29,670 nt of DNA from assembly GCA_003526765.1 (NCBI GenBank), contig DPXZ01000099.1, forward strand, positions 356 through 30,025. The letters run 5' to 3'. This document shows positions 1 to 8,472 of this stretch, piece after piece. This DNA comes from Fervidobacterium sp. Lineage in GTDB: Bacteria; Thermotogota; Thermotogae; Thermotogales; Fervidobacteriaceae. How positions within the stretch are numbered: the stretch's first letter is position 1; the number at the start of each line of letters is the position of its first letter. The notes below the pieces were generated by a model, which was not told where the DNA came from, did no database searches, and was given only the letters and a program-made list of their open reading frames with translations. A program made the translations under genes and the position numbers.

Positions 1-444
1 CATTATCTCATCAAGTAATTTAACTCCATCGTTCCCATTATCATCTATTCTACCTATGAATGGACTAACAAACGTTGCTCCCGCCTTCGCCGCAAGCAGC
101 GCTTGATTTGCACTGAAAACTAAAGTCACATTTGTCTTAATCCCTTCAGCTGAAAGAATCTTCACCGCCTTTATCCCATCCGGTGTCATAGGTATCTTAA
201 CAACCACGTATTCATCTATGGCGGCTAACTTCCTTGCCTCTTCAACCATCCCATCCCAATTCAAAGAGATGACTTCTGCTGAAACTGGTCCTTGGACAAG
301 TTGACATATATCCTTTATCCTCTTTTCGAAATCAGCCCCTTCTTTTGCAATCAAAGTTGGATTTGTTGTGACACCATCCACGATGCCCCACTCAACCCCT
401 TGCCTTATCTCATCGATATTAGCAGTATCGAGGAATATCTTCAT
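1..444 (-). CDS. fsa: Transaldolase / fructose-6-phosphate aldolase family protein (3' part outside window)
   Basis: A class I Schiff-base aldolase of the small transaldolase (TalC/FSA) family. It is expected to transfer or cleave dihydroxyacetone units in the cytoplasmic non-oxidative pentose phosphate pathway. Reading leftwards from the ATG at 444, the first 148 codons are open. The N-terminus begins [13 protein letters not shown] and continues with [13 protein letters not shown], the usual start of this family. The Schiff-base lysine is K83 in VVVKIPMT, near the position of K85 in E. coli FSA. It is followed by [21 protein letters not shown] and SPFIGRIDD. Family members have about 215-220 residues, so roughly 70 C-terminal residues lie beyond base 1. 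The start is supported by an AGGGAG Shine-Dalgarno just upstream (GGAGGGAGATT then ATG). Sequence alone does not decide between true transaldolase and FSA activity. Confidence 0.93.
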   Translation of the reverse strand, partial: MKIFLDTANIDEIRQGVEWGIVDGVTTNPTLIAKEGADFEKRIKDICQLVQGPVSAEVISLNWDGMVEEARKLAAIDEYVVVKIPMTPDGIKAVKILSAEGIKTNVTLVFSANQALLAAKAGATFVSPFIGRIDDNGNDGVKLLDEIM

Positions 445-461
445 AATCTCCCTCCTTTTGT

Positions 462-500
462 TAGGAGCTGTTTAATTTTAGTTGCTGATTATTGCTCCTA
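462..500 (-). repeat. Inverted repeat in the aldolase 5' leader
   Basis: TAGGAGC (462-468) and GCTCCTA (494-500) form perfect 7-base arms around a 25-base AT-rich loop. The pair lies between the predicted transcription start and the Shine-Dalgarno site of the aldolase gene. It could be a weak leader hairpin or a repressor operator. No protein partner can be named from the sequence. Confidence 0.3.
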
Positions 501-508
501 TTTTCATT

Positions 509-524
509 TCTATCAATTATATCA
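509..524 (-). promoter_or_regulatory. Extended -10 promoter for the aldolase gene
   Basis: On the minus strand TGATATAAT occupies 524-516: a perfect TATAAT (521-516) preceded by TG in the extended -10 position. No good -35 is visible at 17 bases (TATGGA), which is typical of extended -10 promoters. Transcription would begin near 509, giving a leader of about 65 bases before the aldolase ATG at 444. Confidence 0.5.
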
Positions 525-562
525 TATTATTCGTGTTATCCATATCACATTTTGCATCTTTT

Positions 563-1150
563 TCAAATCTCTTTTTTGCCTTTTAATTCCTTCAAAACCT
601 CTTGCACTTCTTGTTTACCAAACTTTACAAGTGCCCCCTCTGCATGGGTGTACATATCATTTCCGATGTACAGTAACATGTCTGTCGATATACCATCTTT
701 GTAATAATTACTATCGTAGTGAATTCCTACTATCTCACCTACGTACAAGATATGATCACCAAAAGGTCTCTTATCTACAACCTTGCATTCGTAACATCCA
801 ACCGCAATTTTAAGTACGGGAACGTTCAACTTAGTTCCAATATCGTATTGTATATCGAATATCTCTTCTTTACGATGATCCCTACCAGAGGTCCTACCAA
901 CGAAACCAGCCAATTTGTAATCATCGAATTTCAAAAAGTTCAGAGAAAATGCACCAGACTTATCAATTAGTTCTTTGCTGTATCTCTTCGGTGATATTGA
1001 AACTGCATACAATGGTGGGTCAAATGATAATTGTGTGTGCCAAGCGGCAGCCATGAAGTTTGATTTATCTTCGTACAACGTCCCAACGATGGTGACTGGG
1101 AATGGATAATGGAAATAGTACTTTTCAGCACTCTCTAAGAATTTGTCCAT
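563..1150 (-). CDS. Flavin reductase domain protein (FMN-binding split barrel)
   Basis: A 195-residue cytoplasmic protein with the flavin-reductase-like split-barrel fold, expected to bind FMN. Members act as NAD(P)H:flavin reductases or as flavoredoxin-type electron carriers. The family pattern is visible: PFPVTIVGT near residue 17, then MAAAWHTQLSFDPPLYAVSI (substrate/FMN-binding segment), then an AFSLNFL strand and a GxxSGRDxxK-like segment (VGRTSGRDHRK). The ATG at 1150 is preferred over the upstream in-frame ATG at 1165. The intervening codons are themselves the Shine-Dalgarno GGGGGGAG, at correct distance from 1150. The gene lies 118 bases upstream of the aldolase gene on the same strand, with its own promoter in between, so the two need not form one operon. 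The electron donor and acceptor cannot be told from the sequence. Confidence 0.85.
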   Translation of the reverse strand: MDKFLESAEKYYFHYPFPVTIVGTLYEDKSNFMAAAWHTQLSFDPPLYAVSISPKRYSKELIDKSGAFSLNFLKFDDYKLAGFVGRTSGRDHRKEEIFDIQYDIGTKLNVPVLKIAVGCYECKVVDKRPFGDHILYVGEIVGIHYDSNYYKDGISTDMLLYIGNDMYTHAEGALVKFGKQEVQEVLKELKGKKEI

Positions 1151-1208
1151 GTTTACTCCCCCCATAGAGTTTAAGAACTACAAATTGTTATTCCATCAAC
1201 TCTTAGTA

Positions 1209-1251
1209 ATTTTATCACAACTAATGCGAATAAGAAAATATGTGGTATAAT
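1209..1251. promoter_or_regulatory. Divergent extended -10 promoters (flavin reductase / gatA)
   Basis: The 131-base gap between the two divergent genes holds two back-to-back extended -10 motifs. For gatA on the plus strand, TGGTATAAT ends at 1251 with TATAAT at 1246-1251, placing the start near 1258 and leaving a leader of only about 24 bases. For the flavin reductase on the minus strand, TGATAAAAT lies at 1217-1209. Neither has a convincing -35. The gatA call is the stronger of the two. Confidence 0.45.
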
Positions 1252-1281
1252 TCAATTGCAAAACGTGAGGAGGTGTCGGAG

Positions 1282-2649
1282 TTGGAAATGTTAACAAATG
1301 AAGCATTTAAGACTATGACATTAAAAGACGCCATGACATACGAAGATAAATCAGCGCTTGTGGAACGCTCTGTTGAAATTATCGCCAAAGAAGATAAGAA
1401 CATTAGAGCATTCATAAGCGTTAACAAAAGCCCAAACATTGGTATTCCAATAGGTATAAAGGATAACATGAATGTCAAGGGAGTCGAAACAACTTGCGCA
1501 TCTAAGATATTGAAAGGTTACGTAGCTCCATTCGATGCAACTGTTGTGCAAAAATTGAGAGAGAATGGTTTTTCATTTGTTGGCAAAACGAATTTAGATG
1601 AATTTGCGATGGGAGCAAGTACCGAATATTCTGCATATGGTCCAACAAGAAATCCACACGATTTAGAACGAGTTGCAGGTGGAAGTAGTGGGGGTTCAGC
1701 TGCTGCAGTTGCATCTGGAGAGGTAATTGCTGCACTTGGTAGCGATACTGGCGGTTCCATACGCCAACCTGCTTCGTTTTGCGGCGTTGTTGGATTCAAG
1801 CCTACGTACGGCTTGGTTTCGAGATATGGCCTAGTTGCATTCGCTTCATCACTAGACCAGATTGGTCCTATCACCAAGACAGTTGAAGATAGTGCTATTT
1901 TGATGAACATAATTGCAGGGAAAGATGAAATGGACTCAACAACCGTTGACAGAAAGATAGATTTTACAGAATTTATAGGCAAGCAATTTCCAAAAATGAA
2001 GGTAGCTGTCGCAACGCAGTCTTTCGGTGAAGGCGTCGAAGACGGTGTAAAGCAAAAGGTCAGGGAATTCATTACCTTACTTGAGAATTTTGGACATGAG
2101 GTAGCGATGGTAGATATAGATGACCTGAAGTATGCTGTTGCCACATATTACATAATTGCGCCTTCAGAAGCAAGTACGAATCTCTCGAGATTTGATGGTG
2201 TCAAATACGGTCTGCGTGTCTCTTCTGATTCACTGCGTGATTCGTACGAAAAGACCCGTGGAGAGGGATTTGGCGATGAGGTAAAACGAAGGATATTGAT
2301 AGGTACGTTCACACTCAGTGCTGCATATTACGATGCCTACTTTGAAAAGGCTCAAAAGGTGCGAAGGAAGATTGCGAATAGACTATCTGAAGTATTCGAA
2401 AAGTACGATCTCATCATAACACCTACATCACCTATCGTTGCGTTCAAGATAGGTAGCGTCTCAGATCCGCTCGTTTACTACATGATGGATATATTCACAA
2501 TACCAGCAAACCTTGCTGGACTTCCTGCGATCAGCATTCCGTTTGGTAAGGTTGACAATTTGCCTGTCGGCATCCAAATAATGGGGCCAAGATTTTCTGA
2601 TGCGAAGGTACTCGGATTTGCCGATTCTATAGAAAGGCAACTGCGATAA
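1282..2649 (+). CDS. gatA: Asp-tRNA(Asn)/Glu-tRNA(Gln) amidotransferase subunit A
   Basis: Glutaminase subunit of the GatCAB complex. It releases ammonia from glutamine and feeds it to GatB for conversion of misacylated Glu-tRNA(Gln) and Asp-tRNA(Asn). The amidase-signature Ser-cisSer-Lys triad is complete: K60 in IGIKDN, S135 in GGSSGGS, and nucleophile S159 in SDTGGSIRQP. The K60/S135/S159 spacing equals that of S. aureus GatA (79/154/178). The protein has 455 residues if it starts at the TTG at 1282, slightly short of the usual 475-490. That TTG is chosen because GAGGAGGTG (1266-1274) sits 7 bases upstream. An in-frame ATG at 1240 would place the SD inside the gene, and the ATG at 1288 is too far from it. 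gatB follows after 42 bases. No gatC is visible in the window. Confidence 0.96.
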   Translation: MEMLTNEAFKTMTLKDAMTYEDKSALVERSVEIIAKEDKNIRAFISVNKSPNIGIPIGIKDNMNVKGVETTCASKILKGYVAPFDATVVQKLRENGFSFVGKTNLDEFAMGASTEYSAYGPTRNPHDLERVAGGSSGGSAAAVASGEVIAALGSDTGGSIRQPASFCGVVGFKPTYGLVSRYGLVAFASSLDQIGPITKTVEDSAILMNIIAGKDEMDSTTVDRKIDFTEFIGKQFPKMKVAVATQSFGEGVEDGVKQKVREFITLLENFGHEVAMVDIDDLKYAVATYYIIAPSEASTNLSRFDGVKYGLRVSSDSLRDSYEKTRGEGFGDEVKRRILIGTFTLSAAYYDAYFEKAQKVRRKIANRLSEVFEKYDLIITPTSPIVAFKIGSVSDPLVYYMMDIFTIPANLAGLPAISIPFGKVDNLPVGIQIMGPRFSDAKVLGFADSIERQLR

Positions 2650-2691
2650 GCATATTAGCGATGGATGATGAACGATAGGGGAGGAAAATGT

Positions 2692-4128
2692 ATGGATAAC
2701 AGATACAGACCGGTTATAGGTCTTGAAATACATGTGCAGCTCAATACAAAGACAAAAGCATTTTGTGATTGCAGCGCCGAGGTATTCGATTTAGAACCAA
2801 ATTCATCAATCTGCCCTGTATGTACAGGCCAGCCAGGTGCACTACCGGTTCCATCTCACGAAATGTTTGAACTCGGAATTAAAATTGCCAGTGCTCTGAA
2901 TTGTCACATCAACCTCTATTCTCGCTTCGATCGAAAAAATTACTTCTATCCTGATCTACCAAAGGGTTATCAAATAACACAGTTCTTCCACCCACTATCT
3001 GAACGTGGTTGGCTTGAAGTAGATGGTAAGAAGATACGTATAACAAGAATTCATTTAGAAGAAGATGCAGGTAAGCTTCTCCACTCTGGTGATAACATAA
3101 CAAAATCCGATTATTCACTTGTAGACATGAACAGATGTGGTGTACCTTTGGCTGAAATCGTTACGGAACCTGATATAGAATCTCCGGAGCAAGCAAGAAT
3201 TTTCATGGAAAAACTCCGTACTATATTAAGATACATCGGCGTTAGCACGGGTGATATGGAAAAAGGAGCCATGCGATGCGACGCAAACATATCGGTAGTT
3301 GATACAATTACCGGTAAGCAGAGTAACAAAGTGGAAGTTAAAAACATGAATTCCTTTAAATTTGTAGAAAAGGCTCTAGAATACGAATTTGACAGGATAG
3401 TCCAATTGATGGAAAATGGTCAAGAAGTTGAAAGAGAAACAAGAGGCTGGAATCTGACAACAAAATCAACCGTTAGTATGCGAAGCAAAGAGGAGTCACA
3501 CGATTATAGGTACTTCCCAGAACCAGACATACCACCAGTCGTATTAGATAGCGAGTATGTCGAGAAAATAAAAAATTCACTACCTGAACTTCCAGATGAC
3601 AGACTCAGAAGATTTGTAAATGACTACAAGTTATCCGAAAAGGATGCATGGACACTCGTAGAAGACAAGAAGATTGCTGACTTTTTTGAAGAAGTTGTTA
3701 AACAAACGAAAGAACCAAAAGAAACGGCAAATTGGTTTTTGACGGAATTATTCAGGATGATCAGTGAACACGGTGAAGACAAAATTCACATAAATCCTAC
3801 ACATTTCGTTGAATTGTTTCAGCTGATGAGAGATGGTAAGATATCAAGAAACATGGCAAAAGATATCTTTCAAGAGAGCGCATTAAGTGGTAAAATGCCA
3901 TCAGAAATTGTTAAAGAAAAGGGATTGGAACAAGTTGATGATACCAAACTCATCGAAGACATCGCTAAGAAGGTTATAGAGGCACATCCAAAGGAAGTCG
4001 AAGGCTTCAAAAACGGTAAGGAAGGGCTTTTCGGCTTCTTCGTTGGACAAGTTATGAAAGAAACTAAGGGAAAGGCCAATCCAAAAACTGTAAACGAAAT
4101 ACTGAACAAATTTTTGAGGGGTGTTTAA
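2692..4128 (+). CDS. gatB: Asp-tRNA(Asn)/Glu-tRNA(Gln) amidotransferase subunit B
   Basis: Kinase and transamidase subunit of GatCAB. It phosphorylates the misacylated amino acid on tRNA and amidates it with ammonia channelled from GatA. The 478-residue length is normal. The N-terminal cradle domain begins [20 protein letters not shown]. Cysteines C25, C27, C41 and C44 (CDC...CPVC) match the GatB zinc site. [40 protein letters not shown] and RCDANISV are characteristic GatB blocks. The C-terminal ~150 residues (after [16 protein letters not shown]) form the helical plus YqeY-like tRNA-binding tail, ending [16 protein letters not shown]. The ATG at 2692 is preferred over ATGs at 2665 and 2668 because AGGGGAGG (2677-2684) lies 7 bases upstream. 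Confidence 0.97.
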   Translation: MDNRYRPVIGLEIHVQLNTKTKAFCDCSAEVFDLEPNSSICPVCTGQPGALPVPSHEMFELGIKIASALNCHINLYSRFDRKNYFYPDLPKGYQITQFFHPLSERGWLEVDGKKIRITRIHLEEDAGKLLHSGDNITKSDYSLVDMNRCGVPLAEIVTEPDIESPEQARIFMEKLRTILRYIGVSTGDMEKGAMRCDANISVVDTITGKQSNKVEVKNMNSFKFVEKALEYEFDRIVQLMENGQEVERETRGWNLTTKSTVSMRSKEESHDYRYFPEPDIPPVVLDSEYVEKIKNSLPELPDDRLRRFVNDYKLSEKDAWTLVEDKKIADFFEEVVKQTKEPKETANWFLTELFRMISEHGEDKIHINPTHFVELFQLMRDGKISRNMAKDIFQESALSGKMPSEIVKEKGLEQVDDTKLIEDIAKKVIEAHPKEVEGFKNGKEGLFGFFVGQVMKETKGKANPKTVNEILNKFLRGV

Positions 4129-4179
4129 TTATCACAGATTGTTACAGAGCACGGAATCTAAAGGGGTGAGGAAGTTATC

Positions 4180-5049
4180 ATGAAGATAAAAAATCTATCT
4201 AAGTTGTTCCTTCTTGCAATCATTGTGAATGTTATGTTTGTCACGTCGATTTTTGGTATCGACTTATCAACACTTTCTCCAAGTGTGCAAGGAATATACA
4301 ATTCTTTTTCCATCAACGTCTGGAATTTATCATTTGTTTATGAAGATTCAAAAGTTGCCGGTGGGCTACGCTTTTACGACGAAGATTTGAGAAGTGAGTC
4401 TTATAAGCTTGGCTTCATAACGATGAAAAGACCCATTGATAAGAGTTACTTCGATGTGCTTGCGTTCGTTGGTCAAACGAATGGGGTAATATTGACTGTA
4501 GGCTATGAAGGATATTCCATACCGACTACTGGATTTGAAAGGACGTATTATTTTTCCACAGATCAAGTAATAACGACAGATTATTCCAAGACTTGGTTAG
4601 CACTTCCGAGTATTCCTATAGGTGGTAGCACTATTGGACCATTTTCACTGAACTACGAAGGATTTTCTCTAACTCAAGTTGCACCGACAGGCACAAGTAT
4701 AGACTTGAAAAGGGCATTTGCCAACATTGATACACTTCAACTGAGCTTCGTACAGATTGGAACTATATACTCTCTGGGATTTTACGTCTTTCCAGACAAA
4801 TCTCTGGAACAAGGTGTGACGGTGGATCTTGGTTGGGATTTCGATGAAGGCAGATTAGTGGGCGTTCTCGGTGGAAGGATATTTGTCGATTTTGATCAGT
4901 TGAGATTTTTCTTTTCTACCTATGGAACGTACATACCAAGTTCATCTGCCATGAAATATGGCGTCTGGATCAAATTTCTTTCTCCTGTCCAAGGAGATTT
5001 GATCATTCAAAATTCATCAGCTTACTTTAAGATCAAACTTTCTCAATGA
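4180..5049 (+). CDS. Secreted protein of unknown function, beta-rich
   Basis: I do not recognise this 289-residue protein. The first ~26 residues form a clear signal peptide: basic MKIKNLSK, hydrophobic LFLLAIIVNVMFVTSIF, and probable cleavage after FG. No lipobox cysteine is visible. The mature part is rich in aromatic, glycine, serine and alternating hydrophobic residues (for example LGFITMKR, YSLGFYVFPDKS, GVTVDLGWDFDEGRL, LRFFFSTYGTY). This suggests a beta-sheet protein, possibly associated with the outer membrane or toga; that is inference only. There are no cysteines and no catalytic motif that I can name. The SD is GTGAGGAAG about 8-10 bases before the ATG. It sits 51 bases after gatB and 21 before hemW, so it is probably co-transcribed with housekeeping genes to which it has no obvious tie. 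Confidence 0.75.
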   Translation: MKIKNLSKLFLLAIIVNVMFVTSIFGIDLSTLSPSVQGIYNSFSINVWNLSFVYEDSKVAGGLRFYDEDLRSESYKLGFITMKRPIDKSYFDVLAFVGQTNGVILTVGYEGYSIPTTGFERTYYFSTDQVITTDYSKTWLALPSIPIGGSTIGPFSLNYEGFSLTQVAPTGTSIDLKRAFANIDTLQLSFVQIGTIYSLGFYVFPDKSLEQGVTVDLGWDFDEGRLVGVLGGRIFVDFDQLRFFFSTYGTYIPSSSAMKYGVWIKFLSPVQGDLIIQNSSAYFKIKLSQ

Positions 5050-5070
5050 CTGTAAGAGATATTTGGTATA

Positions 5071-6225
5071 TTGGGGTTGAAGAGAGTGAGTGAATCGAAT
5101 TTCACAAGGGATTTAGAAATACCTGGCGTAGGTGTGTACATTCATATACCATTTTGTAAGAGTAGATGCATATACTGCGATTTTGTAAGCTATACGGAAA
5201 ATGACTTTGATCAGTACACTAATTATCTACTGGAAGAGATCCAAATGTACGATAAATGGCTTTCGCAAGGTATAAGTACGTTGTACATCGGTGGCGGAAC
5301 GCCAAGTATATTCCCAAAAGAAAAATTTGCATCGATAGTCGAGGGCGTCCTAAAGCACGCGAATAATCTTCAAGAATTTACAATAGAAGTAAATCCTGAC
5401 TCTTTTAACGTAGAACTTGCAGAGTTTTACAAATCTTTAGGTGTCAATAGATTGAGTATGGGCCTGCAAGGTGCAGACGATGATGTACTAAAAAAATCTG
5501 GTAGATTATACGACTACGAGACCTTTATCAGAAAGTATGACATGGCTCGTAGGTATTTTGATATAGTGAATGTTGATTTTATCGTAGGATTACCTGGCGA
5601 ATCTTGGAAGACGATTCAGAAAGACGTTGAATTTGTAAGCCATTTTATGCCAGAACATGTATCTATCTATATGATAGAAGTGCACGATGAATCCGAGGCC
5701 AAGGATTTTCTCAAAAAGCCTGATGAACAGACTTTCTTGAGGTACGATGAATTTCTAAAATCAATGAGGGGCTTGGGTTACGAAAGATACGAAATATCAA
5801 ATTTTGCATTGAATAACAAATACTGCAAGCATAATCTCAAGTATTGGTTCAACGATGATTACATAGGTCTTGGTGCATCCGCTGGTGGCCACATAGGACC
5901 TCTGAGGTACAATAATTATGGTGAATTGTATGACTATTATTTGGCAATCTCTGAAGGTAAGTTTCCACGTCTGTACGAGGCAACAAATAGCGCAGAGAGA
6001 GAGGCGTTGGAGACATTGTTCATGGGATTACGTACAAAATGGGGTGTAAGTGTTGAAGATATAAAACGTAAAACTGGCATCGATGTATCAGATGTCATCG
6101 ATATACTCAAGAGCAGATTCAATTTCTTCGATGGTAGAAAGTTGAACGAAGAAGGAATGGATTTCAGTAATCTATTCTTCGTAACACTGCTAAGTGTCTG
6201 GGAGGAATATTTCGATGAGGAGTGA
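5071..6225 (+). CDS. hemW: Radical SAM heme chaperone HemW
   Basis: A radical SAM protein of the HemW (formerly coproporphyrinogen III oxidase-like) group, thought to bind heme and hand it to apoproteins rather than oxidise coproporphyrinogen. The [4Fe-4S] motif is C29-x3-C33-x2-C36 in HIPFCKSRCIYCDF. The residue after C36-D is F, not the fourth Cys found in true HemN, which favours HemW. Other blocks are YIGGGTPSIF, EVNPD, GVNRLSMGLQ, NVDFIVGLPGESW, YEISNFA and HNLKYWFNDDYIGLGASAGG. The length of 384 residues is normal. The start is uncertain: TTG at 5071, TTG at 5077 and GTG at 5086 are in frame, and none has a strong SD. The 3' end overlaps ftsW by 11 bases, so ftsW translation is probably coupled. 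Confidence 0.9.
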   Translation: MGLKRVSESNFTRDLEIPGVGVYIHIPFCKSRCIYCDFVSYTENDFDQYTNYLLEEIQMYDKWLSQGISTLYIGGGTPSIFPKEKFASIVEGVLKHANNLQEFTIEVNPDSFNVELAEFYKSLGVNRLSMGLQGADDDVLKKSGRLYDYETFIRKYDMARRYFDIVNVDFIVGLPGESWKTIQKDVEFVSHFMPEHVSIYMIEVHDESEAKDFLKKPDEQTFLRYDEFLKSMRGLGYERYEISNFALNNKYCKHNLKYWFNDDYIGLGASAGGHIGPLRYNNYGELYDYYLAISEGKFPRLYEATNSAEREALETLFMGLRTKWGVSVEDIKRKTGIDVSDVIDILKSRFNFFDGRKLNEEGMDFSNLFFVTLLSVWEEYFDEE

Positions 6226-7348
6226 GATAGTCGTTACGATCGTTTGTTATATGATTTTATTTGTTATCGGTGCCGTGGCGATGTACAGTCTAGACATTGC
6301 AAAGGAACAAGTGCTCGGTGTTTCGAGCAACTTCTTTCAAAAGCACATTATAAACATTTCAGCAAGCCTTGCAATGTTCCTAATTGCAATGAATATACCA
6401 TTCAACTTTTACGAAAAGCATGTAACTTGGCTTTACGTCTTTGGAATAGTGCTTTTAGGTGTAGTTTTTGTATTTCCAGCAATAAATGGTGCACATAGAT
6501 GGATTTCTTTGGGAAGTTTTACGCTCCAGCCTTCAGAATTTGCGAAAATTATACTAATATTGTACCTTTCAATATACGTGAAGAAGAACAAGAGTGAGAT
6601 GGACACTTTTTGGAAAGGGTTTGCACTACCACTTTTGATCTCGCTAGTCTATGTTGCACTTGTTTTTGTCGAGCCAAATCTCAGTACGGCACTACTTATG
6701 TTGGCAATAGCAGTTATAACTCTGTACTACGGTGGAGCAAAGTTAATTTATTTTTTAATATCGCTTGTTGCGGGTGTAGTCGGCCTTGTACTTGCCTCAA
6801 CGTTTGGCCTCCTTCATACTTATCAACTCGGTAGGTTGAGGTATTTCTTCGGAGGTGGCATAGCACCACAAGTTGATATAGCACTTAAGACAATGAAGAA
6901 TTCAGGTATAACTGGCTCAGGGGTTGGTAGTGGTTGGTTGAAGGTCTACGTGCCTGAAGCTGAAAGTGACTTCGTGCTGGCCGTTATCGGAGAAGATTGG
7001 GGATTTTTTGGTATCATCTTTGTGCTCCTTGCGTATCTGTTCCTCACATATTCCCTAATGCGAGTGGCAAGGTACATAGAAGATACTGCATTGAAGGTCT
7101 TTACATGGTCGTATGCTTCAGTTATACTCTTACATATGACTATAAATTTGGGCGTTTTTGCAGGCTTTCTGCCAGTGACCGGTGTCCCACTTCCATTTGT
7201 GAGTACTGGTGGGAGTTCGATGATGGGACTATTAACAGGTTTTGGTATAATATTATCTGGTCTATTGAACAAGAAAGGTGATACTGCCAAGAACTACGAG
7301 AAAAACTCCGAGGCCACAAGAAAAGAGGACGATATGGATGGAAAATGA
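6215..7348 (+). CDS. ftsW: Septal peptidoglycan polymerase FtsW (SEDS family)
   Basis: A polytopic inner-membrane SEDS protein of 377 residues, expected to polymerise lipid II into glycan at the division septum with a partner class B PBP. About ten hydrophobic segments are visible. Family blocks include NGAHRWISLGSFTLQPSEFAK (extracellular loop and TM4), FVEPNLSTALLM, GSGVGSGWLKVYVPEAESDFVLAVIGEDWGF and the C-terminal PVTGVPLPFVSTGGSSMMG signature. The start is the ATG at 6215, with GGGAGG about 9 bases upstream inside hemW. RodA is the alternative name for such proteins. Linkage to murG and murC favours FtsW. The last ~25 residues form a charged cytoplasmic tail, and the stop overlaps murG by 11 bases. 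Confidence 0.9.
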   Translation: MRSEIVVTIVCYMILFVIGAVAMYSLDIAKEQVLGVSSNFFQKHIINISASLAMFLIAMNIPFNFYEKHVTWLYVFGIVLLGVVFVFPAINGAHRWISLGSFTLQPSEFAKIILILYLSIYVKKNKSEMDTFWKGFALPLLISLVYVALVFVEPNLSTALLMLAIAVITLYYGGAKLIYFLISLVAGVVGLVLASTFGLLHTYQLGRLRYFFGGGIAPQVDIALKTMKNSGITGSGVGSGWLKVYVPEAESDFVLAVIGEDWGFFGIIFVLLAYLFLTYSLMRVARYIEDTALKVFTWSYASVILLHMTINLGVFAGFLPVTGVPLPFVSTGGSSMMGLLTGFGIILSGLLNKKGDTAKNYEKNSEATRKEDDMDGK

Positions 7349-8432
7349 TGCGAGTAATGTAACTGCTGGTACTAACGATAAGCGTAAAAAGCTGAAGATT
7401 GCAGCAGCTGGTGGTGTTACCGGTGGACATCTTTATCCAAACATTGCAGTGCTTGAAGAATTCCAAAGTCGATACGATACTGACATACTCTACTTTTGCG
7501 TCTCCGAAAAGTTGGAAGAGCGGCTCCTCCCAGTTGTTCATCCAGAATACAAGAGATTCTCACTACAAGTGAAGGGATTAAAGAGGCCCGTCTTTCATCC
7601 TGAAAACATCAGTCGTGCTGCTGATTTGATGAAGAATTCTCGAGACATAGAGAAGAAGTTAAGAACATTCAAACCTGATTTTGTCTACGTTTCAGGTGGA
7701 TACGTGAGTTATCCAGTTGCGAAAGCTGCCGATAGAATTGGTATTCCCGTATTCGTCCAAGAACAGAATACGATTCCAGGAAAGGCAAATATCACGATCT
7801 CAAAATTTGCAAAAAGTGTGTTTGTAACATTTCCTGGGTGTGTTAGATATTTTCCAAAGGAAGTACATCAAAAGATACAAGTAACTGGAAATCCAATATG
7901 GAGCAAAGATGGAGTGGCACAGGTCAAACATCCGGCAGTTATAGTCATCGGTGGAAGTGGTGGAAGCGAGTTTCTCAACAGAATCACGTTGGAAATTGCA
8001 ACAGAAATGCCCGATGTGACATTCATACTTTCTACCGGTGGAAAAAAGATTGATGGGAATGTACCGCCTAACGTTGAATTGCATGATTACATAGACAACA
8101 TGTATGCATACTGGCGCAGTGTAGACGTGGCCATAACGCGTGGTGGAGCGACGACGATCTCTGAACTAATTCACTTTAACGTACCTGCAATTGTTATTCC
8201 TTGGGAAGGTGCAACTGAAGGACATCAAGTAATAAATGCTAAGATGATAGAAAACGAAGGCCTTGGTATCATGATGAGAGAGATGGAATACTCGAAGGAT
8301 ACATTGGTAAGCACTCTATATGAACTTATCAAGAAAGGGAGAAAATTTGAAGAACGTGAGAATCCCGCTAAGAAGATCGTCGAATCGATAATTGAAGAGA
8401 TGTCAAAAATCAGGAAGGATTTAAGAGCATAA
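7338..8432 (+). CDS. murG: UDP-N-acetylglucosamine--lipid I GlcNAc transferase MurG
   Basis: A GT28 glycosyltransferase that adds GlcNAc to lipid I on the cytoplasmic face of the membrane to make lipid II. The protein has 364 residues. The first G-loop is AAGGVTGGHLYP (residues ~23-34). YVSGGYVSYPVA and FVQEQNTIPGKAN follow, then the second glycine loop VIGGSGGSEFLN. The UDP-GlcNAc-binding segment is ITRGGATTISELI..NVPAIVIPW, ending in GATEGHQVINA. The ATG at 7338 follows AAGAGGA by about 8 bases and overlaps the ftsW stop by 11 bases. This leaves an unusual, hydrophilic N-terminal tail of about 18 residues before the first strand. No later in-frame start is available before the fold begins. 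Confidence 0.95.
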   Translation: MENDASNVTAGTNDKRKKLKIAAAGGVTGGHLYPNIAVLEEFQSRYDTDILYFCVSEKLEERLLPVVHPEYKRFSLQVKGLKRPVFHPENISRAADLMKNSRDIEKKLRTFKPDFVYVSGGYVSYPVAKAADRIGIPVFVQEQNTIPGKANITISKFAKSVFVTFPGCVRYFPKEVHQKIQVTGNPIWSKDGVAQVKHPAVIVIGGSGGSEFLNRITLEIATEMPDVTFILSTGGKKIDGNVPPNVELHDYIDNMYAYWRSVDVAITRGGATTISELIHFNVPAIVIPWEGATEGHQVINAKMIENEGLGIMMREMEYSKDTLVSTLYELIKKGRKFEERENPAKKIVESIIEEMSKIRKDLRA

Positions 8433-8472
8433 ATCAGTTGATAATGTTTGAAGAACACGGGAGGTTTAGTTG

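Noticed and set aside
292..813. A 173-codon plus-strand frame over the aldolase 5' end and the flavin reductase gene
   Set aside because: It crosses two real minus-strand genes and their promoter. Its translation is rich in Cys, Tyr and His with no domain, and it has no SD.
1518..2144. A 208-codon minus-strand open frame opposite gatA
   Set aside because: It lies wholly antisense to a clear GatA with complete catalytic residues. It has no SD and a low-complexity Ser/Pro/Ala-rich translation typical of a shadow frame.
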